A DNA stretch of 64,000 nucleotides from positions 1-64,000 of the forward strand of contig NZ_JAUXSP010000019.1 of NCBI RefSeq assembly GCF_030679875.1. The letters are read 5' to 3'. The translations under genes and the position numbers were made by a program. A model generated the notes under the pieces. The model was not told the DNA's origin. It saw only the letters and a program-made list of their open reading frames with translations, and ran no database searches. This document shows, piece after piece, positions 28,035-39,022 of the stretch. The stretch's first letter is position 1, and each line of letters opens with the position of its first letter. This DNA comes from Phenylobacterium sp. GTDB lineage: Bacteria; Pseudomonadota; Alphaproteobacteria; Caulobacterales; Caulobacteraceae.

Positions 28035-31000
28035 ATGAACCAGCAGCAGAACGAGGGCTTCGTTCACCTGCGGGTGCGTTCGGCCTACTCCCTCCTGGAG
28101 GGAGCCATCAAGGCCGACGCCATTGGCGCCTTGGCGGCCGCCCATGACATGCCCGCCGTCGCCTTGACCGACCGCACCAACCTCTACGGCGCCCTTGAAT
28201 TCTCGGTGGCGACCCAGGGGCAGGGGGTTCAGCCGATCATTGGCTGCGCCCTGGCGGTGAGCGGGATTGGCGAACGGCAGCCCGACAAATGGGCCAGAAC
28301 CCCGACTGTCGTTCTGCTGGCCCAGACGGAAGCTGGCTATCTCAACCTCTCTCGCCTTTCGTCCATGGCCTATATCGACAGCGTCGGGGGGGTCGAGGAG
28401 CCGGCGGTGAGCTGGGCCAAGGTGGTCGAGCACTCAGAGGGTTTGATACTGCTGTCGGGGGGCTGGGATGGCCCGGTCGATCCCCTGATGGCGGCCGGGA
28501 AGGTGGCTGAGGGTCGAGCCGCGCTTGGCGAAATGTTCCGCGTGTTCGGAGACCGCTTCTATGTAGAACTTCAGCGTCATGGCCTGGCGCCGCAAGCCCT
28601 GGCTGAACCGGAGCTGGTGGCCTTCGCCTATGAGATGGACGTCCCGTTGGTGGCCACCAATGACGCCCACTTCACCTTGCCGGACATGCACGCGGCCCAT
28701 GACGCCCTGCTGTGTATCGCTGACGGCGCCTTTGTCGGGCAGGACGAGCGCCGTCGGGTGAGCGGAGAGCACTGGTTCAAGCCGGCCGCCGATATGCGCG
28801 CCCTGTTCGCCGACCTGCCTGAAGCCTGCGACAACACCCTGGAGATCGCGCGCCGGTGCGCCTTCATGGTCCGCAAGCGTGATCCCATCCTGCCGCGCTT
28901 CCCCACCGAAGGCGATCGCACCGAGGCCGATGAACTGGCCCACCAGGCCCGTGAGGGCCTGAAGGGTCGGATCGCCCGCGGGCAGGCGAACCACGCCCCG
29001 GAAGCGGAATATTTCGAGCGCTTGGAGCGGGAGATCGGGGTCATCACCGAGATGGGCTTCCCGGGTTACTTCCTGATCGTTGCGGATTTCATCAAGTGGG
29101 CCAAGGCCCATGACATCCCTGTGGGGCCTGGCCGGGGTTCCGGCGCGGGTTCGCTGGTGGCCTATTCCTTGACCATCACCGACCTCGACCCCCTGCGCTA
29201 TGGCCTGCTGTTTGAGCGGTTCCTGAATCCTGAGCGGGTGTCCATGCCCGACTTCGACATCGACTTCTGCCAGGACCGGCGGGAAGAGGTGATCTCTTAT
29301 GTGCAGCAGCGCTATGGCCGGGACCGGGTGGCCCAGATCATCACCTTCGGCACCCTGCAGGCCCGGGCCGTCCTGCGTGATGTGGGCCGCGTCCTTCAGC
29401 TACCCCTGGGCCAGGTGGACCGACTGGCCAAGATGGTGCCCGCCAACCCGGCCAATCCCGTGACCCTGGCCAAGGCCATCGAGATCGAACCTCGCCTGCG
29501 GGCGGCTCGCGACGAGGACGAGGCGGTCTCCCGCCTGCTGGACGTCGCCCTGAAGCTGGAGGGGCTCTATCGCAACGCCTCCACCCACGCCGCTGGCGTG
29601 GTGATCTCCGATCGGCCCCTGACCGAGTTGACGCCCCTCTATCAGGACCCCCGCTCGGACCTGCCAGCCACCCAGTTCAACATGAAGTGGGTCGAGAGCG
29701 CCGGCCTGGTGAAGTTCGACTTCCTTGGCCTGAAGACCCTGACGGTGATCGACAAGGCGCTGAAGTTCCTGGATCAGCGTGGCGCCCGGGTGGATATGGG
29801 CGTCCTGCCCGTGGACGACGCCAAGACCTATGAGCTCATGTCGGCGGGCCATACGGTGGGGGTCTTCCAGATGGAAGGTCAGGGGATGCGCGACACCCTG
29901 CGCCAGCTTCGACCGAACTCTATCGAGGACGTCACCGCTGTTGGCGCGCTCTACCGGCCAGGCCCGATGGATAACATCCCGGCCTTTGTCGACTGCAAGT
30001 TCGGCCGCCGGACCATCGACTACCTGCACCCCTCCCTGGAGCCCGTGCTCAAGGAGACCTACGGGATCATCGTCTACCAGGAACAGGTGATGCAGATCGC
30101 CCAGATCCTGGCGGGCTATTCCCTGGGCGGCGCCGACCTGTTGCGTCGGGCCATGGGCAAGAAGAAGAAGGACGAGATGGCCGAGCAGAAGGCCATGTTC
30201 GTCGCCGGGGCCTCCACCCGTGGGGTGCCGGAAAGCCAGGCGGCCTCCATCTTCGAGCTTGTCGACAAGTTCGCGGGCTATGGCTTCAACAAGAGCCATG
30301 CGGCGGCCTATGCCGTCGTGTCCTACCAGACGGCCTGGCTTAAGGCGAACGCCCCGGTGGAGTTCTTCGCGGCCTCCATGAGCCTGGACATGGCCAATAC
30401 CGACAAGCTGGCGGTCTTCTACCAGGACGCCAAGCGGTTCGGCGTGGAGATCCGGGCCCCCGACATCAACCGATCCGGCGCTGACTTCGAGGTGGAGGAC
30501 GGCGAAGTGCTCTATGCCCTGGGCGCTGTTCGCAATGTCGGCCTGGCGGCCATGCAACACGTCGCTGACCTGCGCCGGGAGGGCGGGCCCTTCCGCGACA
30601 TCTTTGATTTCGTCGAACGGGTCGACCCGCGGCATGTGAACAAGCGGACCTTCGAGACCTTGGCCAGGGCCGGCGCCTTTGAGTCCATCCACCCCAACCG
30701 GGCTCAGCTGGTCGCCGCCGCCGACGGCCTGATCGGCTACGCTCAGAGCGTAGCGGCTGACCGGGCCTCAGCGCAGGCCAGCCTGTTCGGCGGCGACCAG
30801 GCGGGCGTGGGGCGTCCGCGGATGCCACGGGCCGAGATGTGGACGCCTGTGGAGCGGCTGGATGAGGAATTGGCGGCGGTAGGATTCTATCTCTCCGGCC
30901 ATCCCCTGGAAGACATGATTCCGGCCCTGCGCCGACGCCGGACCGAGCTGCTCACCGAGGTGATCGTCAAGGCCGAGGCTGGCGCGGAGGTGTTCCGCAT

Positions 31001-31478
31001 GGCCGGCGTGGTGCGCCGCAAGCAGGAGCGCGCCTCCCAGTCCAGCGGGGAGAAGTTCGCCTTCGTCACCCTGTCGGACCCGACCGGGGAGTACGAGGTG
31101 CTGTTTCCGCCGGAGTCCCTGCGCCGCTGTCGCGACGTGCTGGAGCCGGGCAAGGCGGTGTCGATCAAGGTCCGCGCCAAGGCCAGGGACGGGGAGGTGC
31201 GCTTTTTCGGCGACGAGGCCGAACCCGTGGAGAAGGCGATTGAGAACGCCGTGGCCGGCCTACGGGTCCACATCTCGCCACGGAGCGCAGAGATCGATGC
31301 GCTGAAGCGACGGCTCGAAGGCGCCGCCAACGCCCGTGGCGGCGAGATCATCCTTACCGCGCCCCTTGGGGGCGGACGCGAGGTGGAGGTGAAGCTACCA
31401 GGCCGGTTCACCCTTGATGGGGCCATGCGCGGCGCGCTGAAGACGGCGCCTGGGGTTCTCTACGTCGAGGAACTCTAG
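28035..31478 (+). CDS. dnaE: DNA polymerase III subunit alpha
   Basis: Replicative C-family polymerase of 1147 residues. Order: PHP domain (about 1-270), palm with catalytic PDFDIDF (Asp406, Asp408), fingers, beta-clamp-binding and OB-fold regions. The PHP entry motif reads HLRVRSAYS where E. coli has HLRVHSDYS, so the first metal ligands (His and Asp) are Arg15 and Ala17. PHP nuclease activity is therefore unlikely, as expected where proofreading is by DnaQ. It is the replicative DnaE by length and linkage, not ImuC/DnaE2. The start ATG has GGGAGGCGGAG upstream and lies 24 nt after the sidA-like gene. Confidence 0.96.
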   Translation: MNQQQNEGFVHLRVRSAYSLLEGAIKADAIGALAAAHDMPAVALTDRTNLYGALEFSVATQGQGVQPIIGCALAVSGIGERQPDKWARTPTVVLLAQTEAGYLNLSRLSSMAYIDSVGGVEEPAVSWAKVVEHSEGLILLSGGWDGPVDPLMAAGKVAEGRAALGEMFRVFGDRFYVELQRHGLAPQALAEPELVAFAYEMDVPLVATNDAHFTLPDMHAAHDALLCIADGAFVGQDERRRVSGEHWFKPAADMRALFADLPEACDNTLEIARRCAFMVRKRDPILPRFPTEGDRTEADELAHQAREGLKGRIARGQANHAPEAEYFERLEREIGVITEMGFPGYFLIVADFIKWAKAHDIPVGPGRGSGAGSLVAYSLTITDLDPLRYGLLFERFLNPERVSMPDFDIDFCQDRREEVISYVQQRYGRDRVAQIITFGTLQARAVLRDVGRVLQLPLGQVDRLAKMVPANPANPVTLAKAIEIEPRLRAARDEDEAVSRLLDVALKLEGLYRNASTHAAGVVISDRPLTELTPLYQDPRSDLPATQFNMKWVESAGLVKFDFLGLKTLTVIDKALKFLDQRGARVDMGVLPVDDAKTYELMSAGHTVGVFQMEGQGMRDTLRQLRPNSIEDVTAVGALYRPGPMDNIPAFVDCKFGRRTIDYLHPSLEPVLKETYGIIVYQEQVMQIAQILAGYSLGGADLLRRAMGKKKKDEMAEQKAMFVAGASTRGVPESQAASIFELVDKFAGYGFNKSHAAAYAVVSYQTAWLKANAPVEFFAASMSLDMANTDKLAVFYQDAKRFGVEIRAPDINRSGADFEVEDGEVLYALGAVRNVGLAAMQHVADLRREGGPFRDIFDFVERVDPRHVNKRTFETLARAGAFESIHPNRAQLVAAADGLIGYAQSVAADRASAQASLFGGDQAGVGRPRMPRAEMWTPVERLDEELAAVGFYLSGHPLEDMIPALRRRRTELLTEVIVKAEAGAEVFRMAGVVRRKQERASQSSGEKFAFVTLSDPTGEYEVLFPPESLRRCRDVLEPGKAVSIKVRAKARDGEVRFFGDEAEPVEKAIENAVAGLRVHISPRSAEIDALKRRLEGAANARGGEIILTAPLGGGREVEVKLPGRFTLDGAMRGALKTAPGVLYVEEL

Positions 31479-31519
31479 GTTCCGCAGCCCAGGGCGCGTG
31501 GGCGCTGGGCGTGGCGGGC

Positions 31520-31548
31520 TTGCATTTTCTGTCATCTGGACGTATGCC
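31520..31548 (+). promoter_or_regulatory. Probable promoter of rpsB-tsf
   Basis: TTGCAT-N17-TATGCC, ending about 120 nt upstream of rpsB. The rest of the 191-nt gap is a long, GC-rich leader with the strong ribosome site AAAGGAG. A leader binding S2 would be plausible, but no defined motif was recognised. Confidence 0.45.
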
Positions 31549-31669
31549 GCGCCCATCACACACGCAGGCGTGCGGCGACTCTCGGGGAGACATCCTGTGA
31601 GTTACCGTTCCGGGCTCCTCGAAATAGGGGTTTTGGCTTGCGGAGGCATACCGGAAAAAGGAGCCATTC

Positions 31670-32476
31670 ATGGCGCTTCCCGACTTCTCCATGCGTCAGC
31701 TTTTGGAAGCTGGCGCCCACTTCGGTCACCAGACGCACCGCTGGAATCCGAAGATGGAACGCTACATCTTCGGTTCGCGGTCGAACATCCACATCATCGA
31801 CCTGTCGCAGACCATCCCTCTGCTGCACCAGGCCCTGGTCAAGGCCCGCGACGTGGCCGCCGGCGGCGGTCGCATCCTGTTCGTGGGCACCAAGCGCCAA
31901 GCCTCGGATCCGGTGTCTGTCGCGGCCAAGCGCTGCGCCCAGTACTACGTCAACCATCGCTGGCTGGGCGGCACGCTCACCAACTGGCGCACCGTGTCGG
32001 GCTCCATCGCCCGCCTGCGCGAGCTGGAAGGCCTGCTGGAGGGCGAAGGCGCCAAGCGCGGCAAGAAGGAACTGCTGCAGCTCACCCGCGAGCGGGACAA
32101 GCTTGAGCTCTCCCTCGGCGGCATCAAGGACATGGGCGGCATTCCCGACCTGATGTTCGTGATCGACACCAACAAGGAAGCCATCGCCATCCAGGAAGCC
32201 CGGAAGCTGAACATTCCGGTGATCTCCATCCTGGACACCAACTGCGATCCGGCCGGCATCACCTATCCGATCCCGGGCAATGATGACGCCGCCCGCGCCC
32301 TGCAGCTCTATTGCGACCTGATGGCTGACGCGATCCTCGACGGCCTGACGGCTGGCCAGGTCGCGGCCGGTGTCGATCTCGGCGCCTCGGAGGCTCCCAT
32401 GGAGCCGGCCCTGGCCATGACGGCTGCGGCCGAGCCTGCGCCTGCCGCCGCTGAAGGCGAGACCACCCAGGCCTAA
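31670..32476 (+). CDS. rpsB: 30S ribosomal protein S2
   Basis: 268 residues. Family signatures: [19 protein letters not shown] at the N-terminus, GGTLTNWRT near residue 100 and [24 protein letters not shown] in the C-terminal half. An Ala/Glu-rich tail of about 30 residues follows. ATG with AAAGGAG. First gene of the translation/envelope block. Confidence 0.98.
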   Translation: MALPDFSMRQLLEAGAHFGHQTHRWNPKMERYIFGSRSNIHIIDLSQTIPLLHQALVKARDVAAGGGRILFVGTKRQASDPVSVAAKRCAQYYVNHRWLGGTLTNWRTVSGSIARLRELEGLLEGEGAKRGKKELLQLTRERDKLELSLGGIKDMGGIPDLMFVIDTNKEAIAIQEARKLNIPVISILDTNCDPAGITYPIPGNDDAARALQLYCDLMADAILDGLTAGQVAAGVDLGASEAPMEPALAMTAAAEPAPAAAEGETTQA

Positions 32477-32521
32477 GGCCGGTCCGCCCCTTATGGGGTG
32501 GGCCTCGACATTAAACTGTGA

Positions 32522-32551
32522 CGGCTGGGGCTCTATCCAGAGGCCCAGCCG
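32522..32551 (+). terminator. rpsB-tsf intergenic hairpin (attenuator-like)
   Basis: CGGCTGGGgCTCT pairs with AGAGgCCCAGCCG around an ATCC loop, broken by one G-G mismatch, and is followed by a weak TTGATTCT tract. It probably reduces read-through from rpsB into tsf rather than stopping it fully. Confidence 0.5.
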
Positions 32552-32578
32552 TTGATTCTAGATCAAGGGAGCCGAGCC

Positions 32579-33514
32579 ATGGCGGAGATCACCGCTGCGC
32601 TGGTCAAAGAGCTGCGCGAGAAGTCTGGCGCAGGCATGATGGACTGCAAGAAGGCGTTGCAGGAGAACGGCGGCGATATCGACGCCGCGATCGACTGGCT
32701 GCGCACCAAGGGCCTTTCCAAGGCCGCCAAGAAATCCGACCGCGCCGCGGCCGAGGGTCTGGTGGCCGCCGCGGTCCGCAAGGATGGCGCGGGCATGACA
32801 GGGGTCGTGGTCGAGCTGAACGCCGAAACCGATTTCGTGGCGCGGAACGAGCTGTTCCAGTCTGCCGCCAAGGACATCGCCCAGGTCGCCCTGGACGTCG
32901 AGGGTGTCGAGGCCATCTCGGCGGCCAAGACCGCCAAGGGCGAACAGGTGAGCGACGTCGTCACCAACCTGATCGCCACCATCGGCGAAAACATGATGCT
33001 GCGCCGGGCCTCGCGCCTGACCGTGGCTCAGGGCGCTGTCGCCGCCTATATCCATGCCGCGGCCGCCCCTGACCTTGGCCGCATTGGTGTGCTGGTGGCC
33101 CTTGAGGGCGCTGGCGATCAGGCCAAGCTGCAGGAAGTCGGCCGCAAGATCGCCATGCACGTGGCCGCCACCAATCCCATGTCGCTCTCGACGGACGACC
33201 TCGATCCCGAGGCCGTTGAACGCGAAAAGGCGATCTTCACCGAACAGGCGCTGGCGTCCGGCAAGCCGGCCGGCGTGGTGGAGAAGATGGTCGAAGGCCG
33301 CATCCGCAAGTTCTTCGAAGAAGTGGTCCTGCTCAAGCAGGCCTTCGTGATGAACCCGGACCAGACGGTCGAGCAGCTGATCGCCGAGCTGGCCAAGGAG
33401 ACCGGCGCGCCGGTGACCATGACCGGCTTTGTGCGCTTCGGCCTCGGCGATGGCGTGGAAAAGAAGGTCGACGACTTCGCCGCCGAAGTGGCCCAGCTCA
33501 GCGGCCAGGCCTAG
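32579..33514 (+). CDS. tsf: Elongation factor Ts
   Basis: Guanine nucleotide exchange factor for EF-Tu, 311 residues. The N-terminal UBA-like module ([27 protein letters not shown]) and the core signature [13 protein letters not shown] are present. ATG 32579 with AAGGGAG is preferred over the track's 32552. Pair with rpsB is near-universal. Confidence 0.97.
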   Translation: MAEITAALVKELREKSGAGMMDCKKALQENGGDIDAAIDWLRTKGLSKAAKKSDRAAAEGLVAAAVRKDGAGMTGVVVELNAETDFVARNELFQSAAKDIAQVALDVEGVEAISAAKTAKGEQVSDVVTNLIATIGENMMLRRASRLTVAQGAVAAYIHAAAAPDLGRIGVLVALEGAGDQAKLQEVGRKIAMHVAATNPMSLSTDDLDPEAVEREKAIFTEQALASGKPAGVVEKMVEGRIRKFFEEVVLLKQAFVMNPDQTVEQLIAELAKETGAPVTMTGFVRFGLGDGVEKKVDDFAAEVAQLSGQA

Positions 33515-33536
33515 TCCTCAGACGATCTGCACTGCG

Positions 33537-33569
33537 GGGCGCGACGCGTTCGACGCGGGTCGCGCCCTT
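33537..33569 (+). terminator. Hairpin after tsf
   Basis: GGGCGCGAC and GTCGCGCCC form a perfect 9-bp stem with further inner pairing (GCG/CGC). Only TT follows, so it may be a partial terminator, a Rho-assisted end or an RNA-stabilising structure between tsf and pyrH. Confidence 0.5.
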
Positions 33570-33608
33570 GCGCTATCTTGCCCAAGCCAGATTCGGAAAG
33601 ACGCGCCA

Positions 33609-34334
33609 ATGCCCACGACCACCCCCGCCCTGCGCTACAAGCGGATCCTGCTGAAGGTCTCCGGCGAGGTTCTGATGGGCGAACAGGGATTCGGTATCGA
33701 TCCGAACACCCTGGAAGCGGTGGCCAAGGACATCGCCGAGGTGGTCAGCCACGGGGTCGAGCTGTGCCTGGTGATCGGCGGCGGCAATATCTTCCGCGGC
33801 GTCTCGCTGGCGGGCAAGGGCATGGAGCGTTCCAGCGCCGACTATATGGGCATGCTGGCGACGGTGATGAACGCCCTGGCCCTGCAGGGCGCCCTCGAAA
33901 AGGAAGGCGTCTTCACCCGGGTCCAGTCAGCCATCCCCATGGACGCGGTCTGCGAGCCCTATATTCGGCGTCGCGCCATGCGCCATCTGGAAAAGGGACG
34001 GGTGGTGATCTTCGCCGCTGGCCTGGGCGCGCCCTATTTCACCACCGATACCCCTGCGGCCCTGCGGTCGGCCGAGATGGGCTGCGAGGCCCTGTTCAAG
34101 GGCACCAGCGTCGACGGGGTCTACACCGCCGACCCGAAGAAGGACCCGGCGGCCGTCCGCTATGAGTCCCTCAGCTATCACGACGTCCTGGCGCAGGACC
34201 TGCGGGTGATGGACGCTTCGGCGATCGCCCTGATGCGTGACAACGACATTCCGATCGTGGTGTTTTCGATCCGCGAACGGGGAAATTTTCTGAAGGTTCT
34301 AAAGGGGCAGGGCGTCTTCACCACGATCGCCTGA
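33609..34334 (+). CDS. pyrH: Uridylate kinase
   Basis: Amino-acid-kinase-fold UMP kinase of 241 residues for pyrimidine nucleotide synthesis. Motifs: [27 protein letters not shown], and [18 protein letters not shown] near the nucleotide site. ATG 33609 follows GGAAAG; the track's 33429 start lies in tsf. Followed 41 nt later by frr, the usual order. Confidence 0.97.
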   Translation: MPTTTPALRYKRILLKVSGEVLMGEQGFGIDPNTLEAVAKDIAEVVSHGVELCLVIGGGNIFRGVSLAGKGMERSSADYMGMLATVMNALALQGALEKEGVFTRVQSAIPMDAVCEPYIRRRAMRHLEKGRVVIFAAGLGAPYFTTDTPAALRSAEMGCEALFKGTSVDGVYTADPKKDPAAVRYESLSYHDVLAQDLRVMDASAIALMRDNDIPIVVFSIRERGNFLKVLKGQGVFTTIA

Positions 34335-34375
34335 TCCCTCTTAGACGCCCACCTGAGATCGAATGGAGGAGCCCC

Positions 34376-34942
34376 ATGGCCGTTGCACCCAAGCCGGTTC
34401 TCGCTAACTACAAGGACCGCATGGACAAGACCGTCCTGACCTTGAAGGACGAGTTCGCCTCTCTCCGTACCGGACGGGCCTCGGCAGGCCTCCTGGACCA
34501 GATCATGGTCGACGCCTATGGCGCGATGGTGCCGATCAGCCAGGTCGCCGCGGTCAGCGTTCCTGAGGCTCGGATGCTGACGGTCAGCGTCTGGGACAAG
34601 GGCGTCGCTGTGTCTGTGGAAAAGGCTATCCGAAACAGCGGCCTGGGTCTCAATCCCGTGGTCGATGGCCAGACCCTGCGAATCCCGATCCCGCCCCTGA
34701 CGGAAGAGCGACGCAAGGACCTGGTCAAGGTCGCAGGCAAGTATGCCGAGCAGCAGAAGGTGGCGGTGCGCAACATCCGCCGTGACGCCAATGACGACCT
34801 GAAGCGGGCTGAAAAGGACGGCGTCATCAGCCAGGACGAGCAAAAACGCATGGAGACCGAGGTGCAGAAGCTCACCGATGAGTCGGTCAAGCGCGTGGAC
34901 GAAGCCTTGAAAATCAAAGAACAAGAGATCATGCAGGTTTGA
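34376..34942 (+). CDS. frr: Ribosome recycling factor
   Basis: 188 residues. Splits post-termination ribosomes together with EF-G. Family motifs: [14 protein letters not shown] at the N-terminus, [19 protein letters not shown] in the middle and the coiled-coil arm that follows. ATG with GGAGGAG. Confidence 0.97.
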   Translation: MAVAPKPVLANYKDRMDKTVLTLKDEFASLRTGRASAGLLDQIMVDAYGAMVPISQVAAVSVPEARMLTVSVWDKGVAVSVEKAIRNSGLGLNPVVDGQTLRIPIPPLTEERRKDLVKVAGKYAEQQKVAVRNIRRDANDDLKRAEKDGVISQDEQKRMETEVQKLTDESVKRVDEALKIKEQEIMQV

Positions 34943-34979
34943 TCGGCTAGCCTGTCGCCAAAGGACGCGCGAGAAACCC

Positions 34980-35753
34980 ATGGCCCGCAGCCCAGAGCCG
35001 AACGCCGCCGGACCGGCCGCCGAACATCCGGCGGGCGAGGCTCTGCATGTGGCCCTCGTGATGGACGGAAATGGCCGTTGGGCCAAGCGTCGGGGCTTGC
35101 CGCGCAGCCTGGGCCACAGGGCCGGCGTCGAGGCGCTCAAACGTACAGTCGCCGCCGCCCCAGACCTCAACATCCGCTATCTCACCGTCTTCGGTTTCTC
35201 GACGGAGAACTGGAGCCGGCCCGCCACCGAAGTGGCCGAACTGATGGCCCTGCCGCGTCGCTATTTCGAAAGCGATCTTGGCCGGCTGGAGCGTGAAGGG
35301 GTCCGGGTAAGAGTGATCGGCCGCCGCGCGGGGCTGAATCCCGACCTGATCCAGATCATTGAAGAAGCTGAGCGACGCACGGCTGGCAACGACACCTTCT
35401 TCCTGCAGGTGGCGTTCAACTACGGCGGCCAGGCCGACCTGACGGACGCCGCCCGCCGGTTCGCCCAGGACGTCGCCGCCGGGCTCGCGCGCCCCGAGGA
35501 TCTGGATGAGGCCCGATTCACGGCCTATCTCTCCACCGCATCAACCCCGCCGCCCGACCTGATTGTGCGCCCGTCGGGCGAGCAGCGACTGTCGAACTTC
35601 CTCCTGTGGGAAGCGGCCTATTCCGAGCTCATCTTCCAGGATGTCCTCTGGCCCGACTATGGCCCTGAGCACCTGAAAGCCGCCATAGACGCCTTCCGCA
35701 CCCGCGATCGGCGCTATGGCGCCGTCGCCGATGACGCCCTTGCCGCCGGGTAA
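34980..35753 (+). CDS. uppS: Undecaprenyl diphosphate synthase (isoprenyl transferase)
   Basis: cis-Prenyltransferase of 257 residues making the C55 carrier for peptidoglycan and O-antigen. Motifs: ALVMDGNGRWAKRRG with the catalytic Asp, LGHRAGVEALK, FGFSTENWSRP, and DLIVRPSGEQRLSNFLLWE. A roughly 20-residue Ala-rich N-terminal extension precedes the core. Overlaps cdsA. Confidence 0.96.
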   Translation: MARSPEPNAAGPAAEHPAGEALHVALVMDGNGRWAKRRGLPRSLGHRAGVEALKRTVAAAPDLNIRYLTVFGFSTENWSRPATEVAELMALPRRYFESDLGRLEREGVRVRVIGRRAGLNPDLIQIIEEAERRTAGNDTFFLQVAFNYGGQADLTDAARRFAQDVAAGLARPEDLDEARFTAYLSTASTPPPDLIVRPSGEQRLSNFLLWEAAYSELIFQDVLWPDYGPEHLKAAIDAFRTRDRRYGAVADDALAAG

Positions 35754-36549
35754 ACACTTCGACTGGTCAAACCTCGCCATTCGCGCGGCCTCGGCCCTGG
35801 TGCTTGTGCCAGCGGCCGTCGGTGCGGTCTGGTGGGGCGGTCTGCCCTTCCTTCTGCTGATATCCGTGGGCGTGGCTCTGCTGTCGATCGAGTGGTCGGG
35901 CATGTCTGCGCCCAGAGCGCCCTTGCGGGTGCTGAGCGTCGTACTGGTTTCAGTCCTGGCCGGCGTCTTTCTGATCTATCTGCTCTATGTGCCGCTGGCC
36001 TGGGCAAGCCTTGCGCTTGGGGCCGCCATCGCCGCGCTGATCGCCAGACGGGTCGCCGAACGGCCCGCAGACGCCGCCTTTGGCGTCGTCTATATCGGCA
36101 TCCCATGCTTGGCCCTGGTCTGGCTCAGGGGCACTCCGGAAGGGGCGCTCTGGGTTCTGATGTTGTTTGCGGTCACCTGGTCAGCCGACATTGCGGCCTT
36201 CCTGGTGGGAAGTCTGCTGAAGGGTCCGAAGCTCTGGCCCCGGTTCTCGCCCAACAAGACCTGGTCGGGTTTCGTCGGTGGACTGGCCGCGTCCACAGCG
36301 ACCGGGGCCCTCTGCTCGGCCCTGTTTGGCGTAGGCATGGGGCCGGTCACAGGCGCGGTCATCGGGTTTATGGGCGGCTTGGCGACCATGGGCGGCGATC
36401 TCTGGGAGTCGATGCTCAAGCGCCGGTTCGGTGTAAAGGACTCAGGGGATCTGATCCCCGGTCACGGGGGACTCCTGGACCGGGTCGACGGCCTTATGTT
36501 CGCCGTGCTGGTGCTGGCAATTGCCCGTCTTGCGGAGCTTTTTAGATGA
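35731..36549 (+). CDS. cdsA: Phosphatidate cytidylyltransferase
   Basis: Makes CDP-diacylglycerol, the precursor of all phospholipids, at the inner membrane. About 272 residues with many hydrophobic segments and the C-terminal signature [26 protein letters not shown]. It overlaps uppS; two starts (35716 and 35731) are possible and neither has a clear ribosome site. I chose the shorter one. Confidence 0.93.
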   Translation: MTPLPPGKHFDWSNLAIRAASALVLVPAAVGAVWWGGLPFLLLISVGVALLSIEWSGMSAPRAPLRVLSVVLVSVLAGVFLIYLLYVPLAWASLALGAAIAALIARRVAERPADAAFGVVYIGIPCLALVWLRGTPEGALWVLMLFAVTWSADIAAFLVGSLLKGPKLWPRFSPNKTWSGFVGGLAASTATGALCSALFGVGMGPVTGAVIGFMGGLATMGGDLWESMLKRRFGVKDSGDLIPGHGGLLDRVDGLMFAVLVLAIARLAELFR

Positions 36550-37757
36550 ACGCCCACGCTCTTCCGCGGAAGGTCACCGTCCTTGGCGCGACAGGCTCGG
36601 TGGGCATGTCGACGCTCGACCTGTTTGATCTGGCCAAGGTCGAGGTTGAGGTAGTCGGCCTGACCGGCGGGCGCAATGTGGCGCGCCTGGCCGAGCAGGC
36701 CCTGCGTTGGCGGCCGCAGATCGCAGTGATCGAGGATGAGGCGGGGCTGCCCGAACTGCGCGATCGGCTGAAGGGCTCTGGTGTGCAGGCTGCAGCCGGG
36801 GCCAACGCTATCGCCGAGGTGGCCGCCGCTGACGCTCAGTGGGTGATGTCGGCGATCGTCGGCTTTGCGGGCCTGGCCCCGACCCTGGCCGCTGCGCGGG
36901 CCGGGGCGGTCGTGGCTCTGGCCAACAAGGAGAGCCTGGTCTGTGGCGGACCAGGGCTTCTCAGGACGGCCAAGCTGGCGGGCGGGGTGATCATCCCCGT
37001 CGATTCCGAGCACTCTGCGATCTTCCAGGTCTTTGATTCCCGGGCCAATGCTCAGGTGACGCGGGTGATCCTGACCTCATCGGGCGGGCCGTTCCGAACC
37101 TGGACCCGGGCGCAGATGGTCCATGCGACCCCCGAACAGGCGGTCGCGCATCCGAACTTCAGTATGGGCGCCAAGATTTCGGTCGATTCAGCGTCCATGA
37201 TGAATAAAGGCCTCGAAATCATCGAGGCCGCCTATCTGTTCGCCATGCCGCCGGAGCGTCTTGAGGTCTTGATCCACCACCAGCAGATCATCCACTCCAT
37301 GGTGGAGTACGCCGACGGATCCACCCTGGCCCAGCTGGGGCCGCCGGACATGCGTGCGCCGATCGCCTGCGCCTATGCCTGGCCCGACCGGCTCCCCTGG
37401 CCCGCGCCGCGGCTGGACCTGGTGGCGTCGGGTCCGCTCACCTTCGAGGAGCCCGACCTCGAAAAGTTTCCCGCCCTGGGGCTGGCCAAGGCGGCCCTGG
37501 CGGCCGGCGGCGCCGCGCCAGGCGCCCTGAACGCCGCCAATGAGGTGGCGGTCGCCGCCTTCCTTGACCGAAAGATCGGCTTTCTCGATATTGCCGCCAC
37601 CGTGGCCGAGACCCTGGAGCGCCTGGAGCGCACTGGGGACCTCGCCGGAGGGGCGAGCGGAGACGCCTTGGAATCAGCTCGGGAAACAGACGCTGCGGCC
37701 CGGCGCATCGCCTCGGTCGTCACCGCTGGGCTTTCTGGCTCTCGCCAGGCCCACTAG
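36546..37757 (+). CDS. dxr: 1-deoxy-D-xylulose 5-phosphate reductoisomerase
   Basis: NADPH-dependent second step of the MEP isoprenoid pathway, 403 residues. Motifs: [17 protein letters not shown] (nucleotide binding), [22 protein letters not shown], and the active-site loop with [17 protein letters not shown]. It supplies precursors for the UppS product two genes upstream. Start coupled to cdsA by ATGA. Confidence 0.97.
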   Translation: MNAHALPRKVTVLGATGSVGMSTLDLFDLAKVEVEVVGLTGGRNVARLAEQALRWRPQIAVIEDEAGLPELRDRLKGSGVQAAAGANAIAEVAAADAQWVMSAIVGFAGLAPTLAAARAGAVVALANKESLVCGGPGLLRTAKLAGGVIIPVDSEHSAIFQVFDSRANAQVTRVILTSSGGPFRTWTRAQMVHATPEQAVAHPNFSMGAKISVDSASMMNKGLEIIEAAYLFAMPPERLEVLIHHQQIIHSMVEYADGSTLAQLGPPDMRAPIACAYAWPDRLPWPAPRLDLVASGPLTFEEPDLEKFPALGLAKAALAAGGAAPGALNAANEVAVAAFLDRKIGFLDIAATVAETLERLERTGDLAGGASGDALESARETDAAARRIASVVTAGLSGSRQAH

Positions 37758-37774
37758 GAGCATAGCCCCCTTCG

Positions 37775-38992
37775 ATGTTCAGCCTCATTGAGACCGCGCT
37801 GACCTACATCATCCCGTTTTTGCTCGTGCTCACTGTCGTGGTGACCATTCACGAGCTTGGGCACTATTGGGCTGCGCGCGCCTGCGGCGTGGCCATCGAC
37901 CAGTTCTCCATCGGCTTTGGCCGCCGGATTTTTGGCTGGCGCGATCGGCAAGGGGTGGAGTGGCGGATTGGCTGGATCCCCTTGGGGGGCTACGTAAAGT
38001 TCTCAGGCGATGAGAACGCCGCCAGCGTTCCGGACCACGAAAACCTTGAAGCCATGCGGCAGCGGATCGACGCCGAACAGGGGCCGGGATCCTCCAGCCG
38101 CTATTTTCACTTCAAGCCTGTGGAGCAGCGGGCCTTCATCACCGCAGCCGGGCCGCTGGCCAACTTTGTCCTGGCGATCGTGCTGTTCGCCTTCCTGTTG
38201 ATGAGCGTGGGCGAGACGGTGATCCCAGCCCGGGTCGCCGCTGTGCAACCCGATAGCCCCGCGGCGCGGGCAGGCTTCATCGTGGACGACATGGTGGTGC
38301 GGGCGAACGGCCAGAAGATCGACAACTTCTTTGATCTCCAGCAGATCATCGCCGTCCGTTCCAACGCCCCGACGGCCTTTGTCGTCGACCGGGGAGGGCA
38401 GTTGGTCTCCCTGACGGCCACGCCGGAACGGCGACTGGTGTCCGACCGCATGGGCGGTGAGCAGAAGATCGGGGTGCTGGGCATCGCCAGCCCCGCCCAG
38501 ATGGGCGAGCGCACCGTCCGTCGCTATGGGCCTCTGGAGGCCGTGGCAGGCGGGGTGGAGCGAACCTGGCGGGTGCTGAGCACGACGGTCTACTATCTGG
38601 GCCGCGTGGTCACGGGGCGCGAGAGCGCCGATCAGCTGGGCGGCCCGCTTCGGATTGCTCAAGCCTCGGGTCAGGTGGCGCAGTCAGGCGCCCAGGGCGC
38701 GCCAGACACCGCCTCCATGCTACTGGGCAGCGGGGTCGCCCTGCTGGGGCTGACTGCGGTGCTCTCGGTGGGCATTGGGTTCATGAACCTGTTGCCAGTC
38801 CCGGTTCTCGATGGCGGGCATCTGGTCTTCTACGCCTATGAGGCCATCGCGCGCCGCCCTCTTGCGGCCAAGGTTCAGGCGGCAGGGTATCGCGTGGGCC
38901 TTGCGCTGCTGCTCGGATTGATGTTGTTCGCCACCTGGAACGATCTGCAGCAACTGCGTGTGTTCAAATTTCTCGGCGGCCTGATTTCCTAG
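37775..38992 (+). CDS. rseP: RseP/MmpA-family site-2 zinc metalloprotease
   Basis: Intramembrane protease of 405 residues. The zinc motif VTIHELGHYWAARACG is in the first helix and the second motif MNLLPVPVLDGGHLVFY near the C-terminus; one PDZ domain lies in between (about 130-220). In E. coli it cleaves RseA in the envelope stress response. In Caulobacter the homologue MmpA degrades the polarity factor PodJ, which may be the more relevant role here. Directly upstream of bamA, as in most proteobacteria. Confidence 0.95.
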   Translation: MFSLIETALTYIIPFLLVLTVVVTIHELGHYWAARACGVAIDQFSIGFGRRIFGWRDRQGVEWRIGWIPLGGYVKFSGDENAASVPDHENLEAMRQRIDAEQGPGSSSRYFHFKPVEQRAFITAAGPLANFVLAIVLFAFLLMSVGETVIPARVAAVQPDSPAARAGFIVDDMVVRANGQKIDNFFDLQQIIAVRSNAPTAFVVDRGGQLVSLTATPERRLVSDRMGGEQKIGVLGIASPAQMGERTVRRYGPLEAVAGGVERTWRVLSTTVYYLGRVVTGRESADQLGGPLRIAQASGQVAQSGAQGAPDTASMLLGSGVALLGLTAVLSVGIGFMNLLPVPVLDGGHLVFYAYEAIARRPLAAKVQAAGYRVGLALLLGLMLFATWNDLQQLRVFKFLGGLIS

Positions 38993-39022
38993 GCCCGCCT
39001 TCCTCCCTTTACGGCTGATCAG

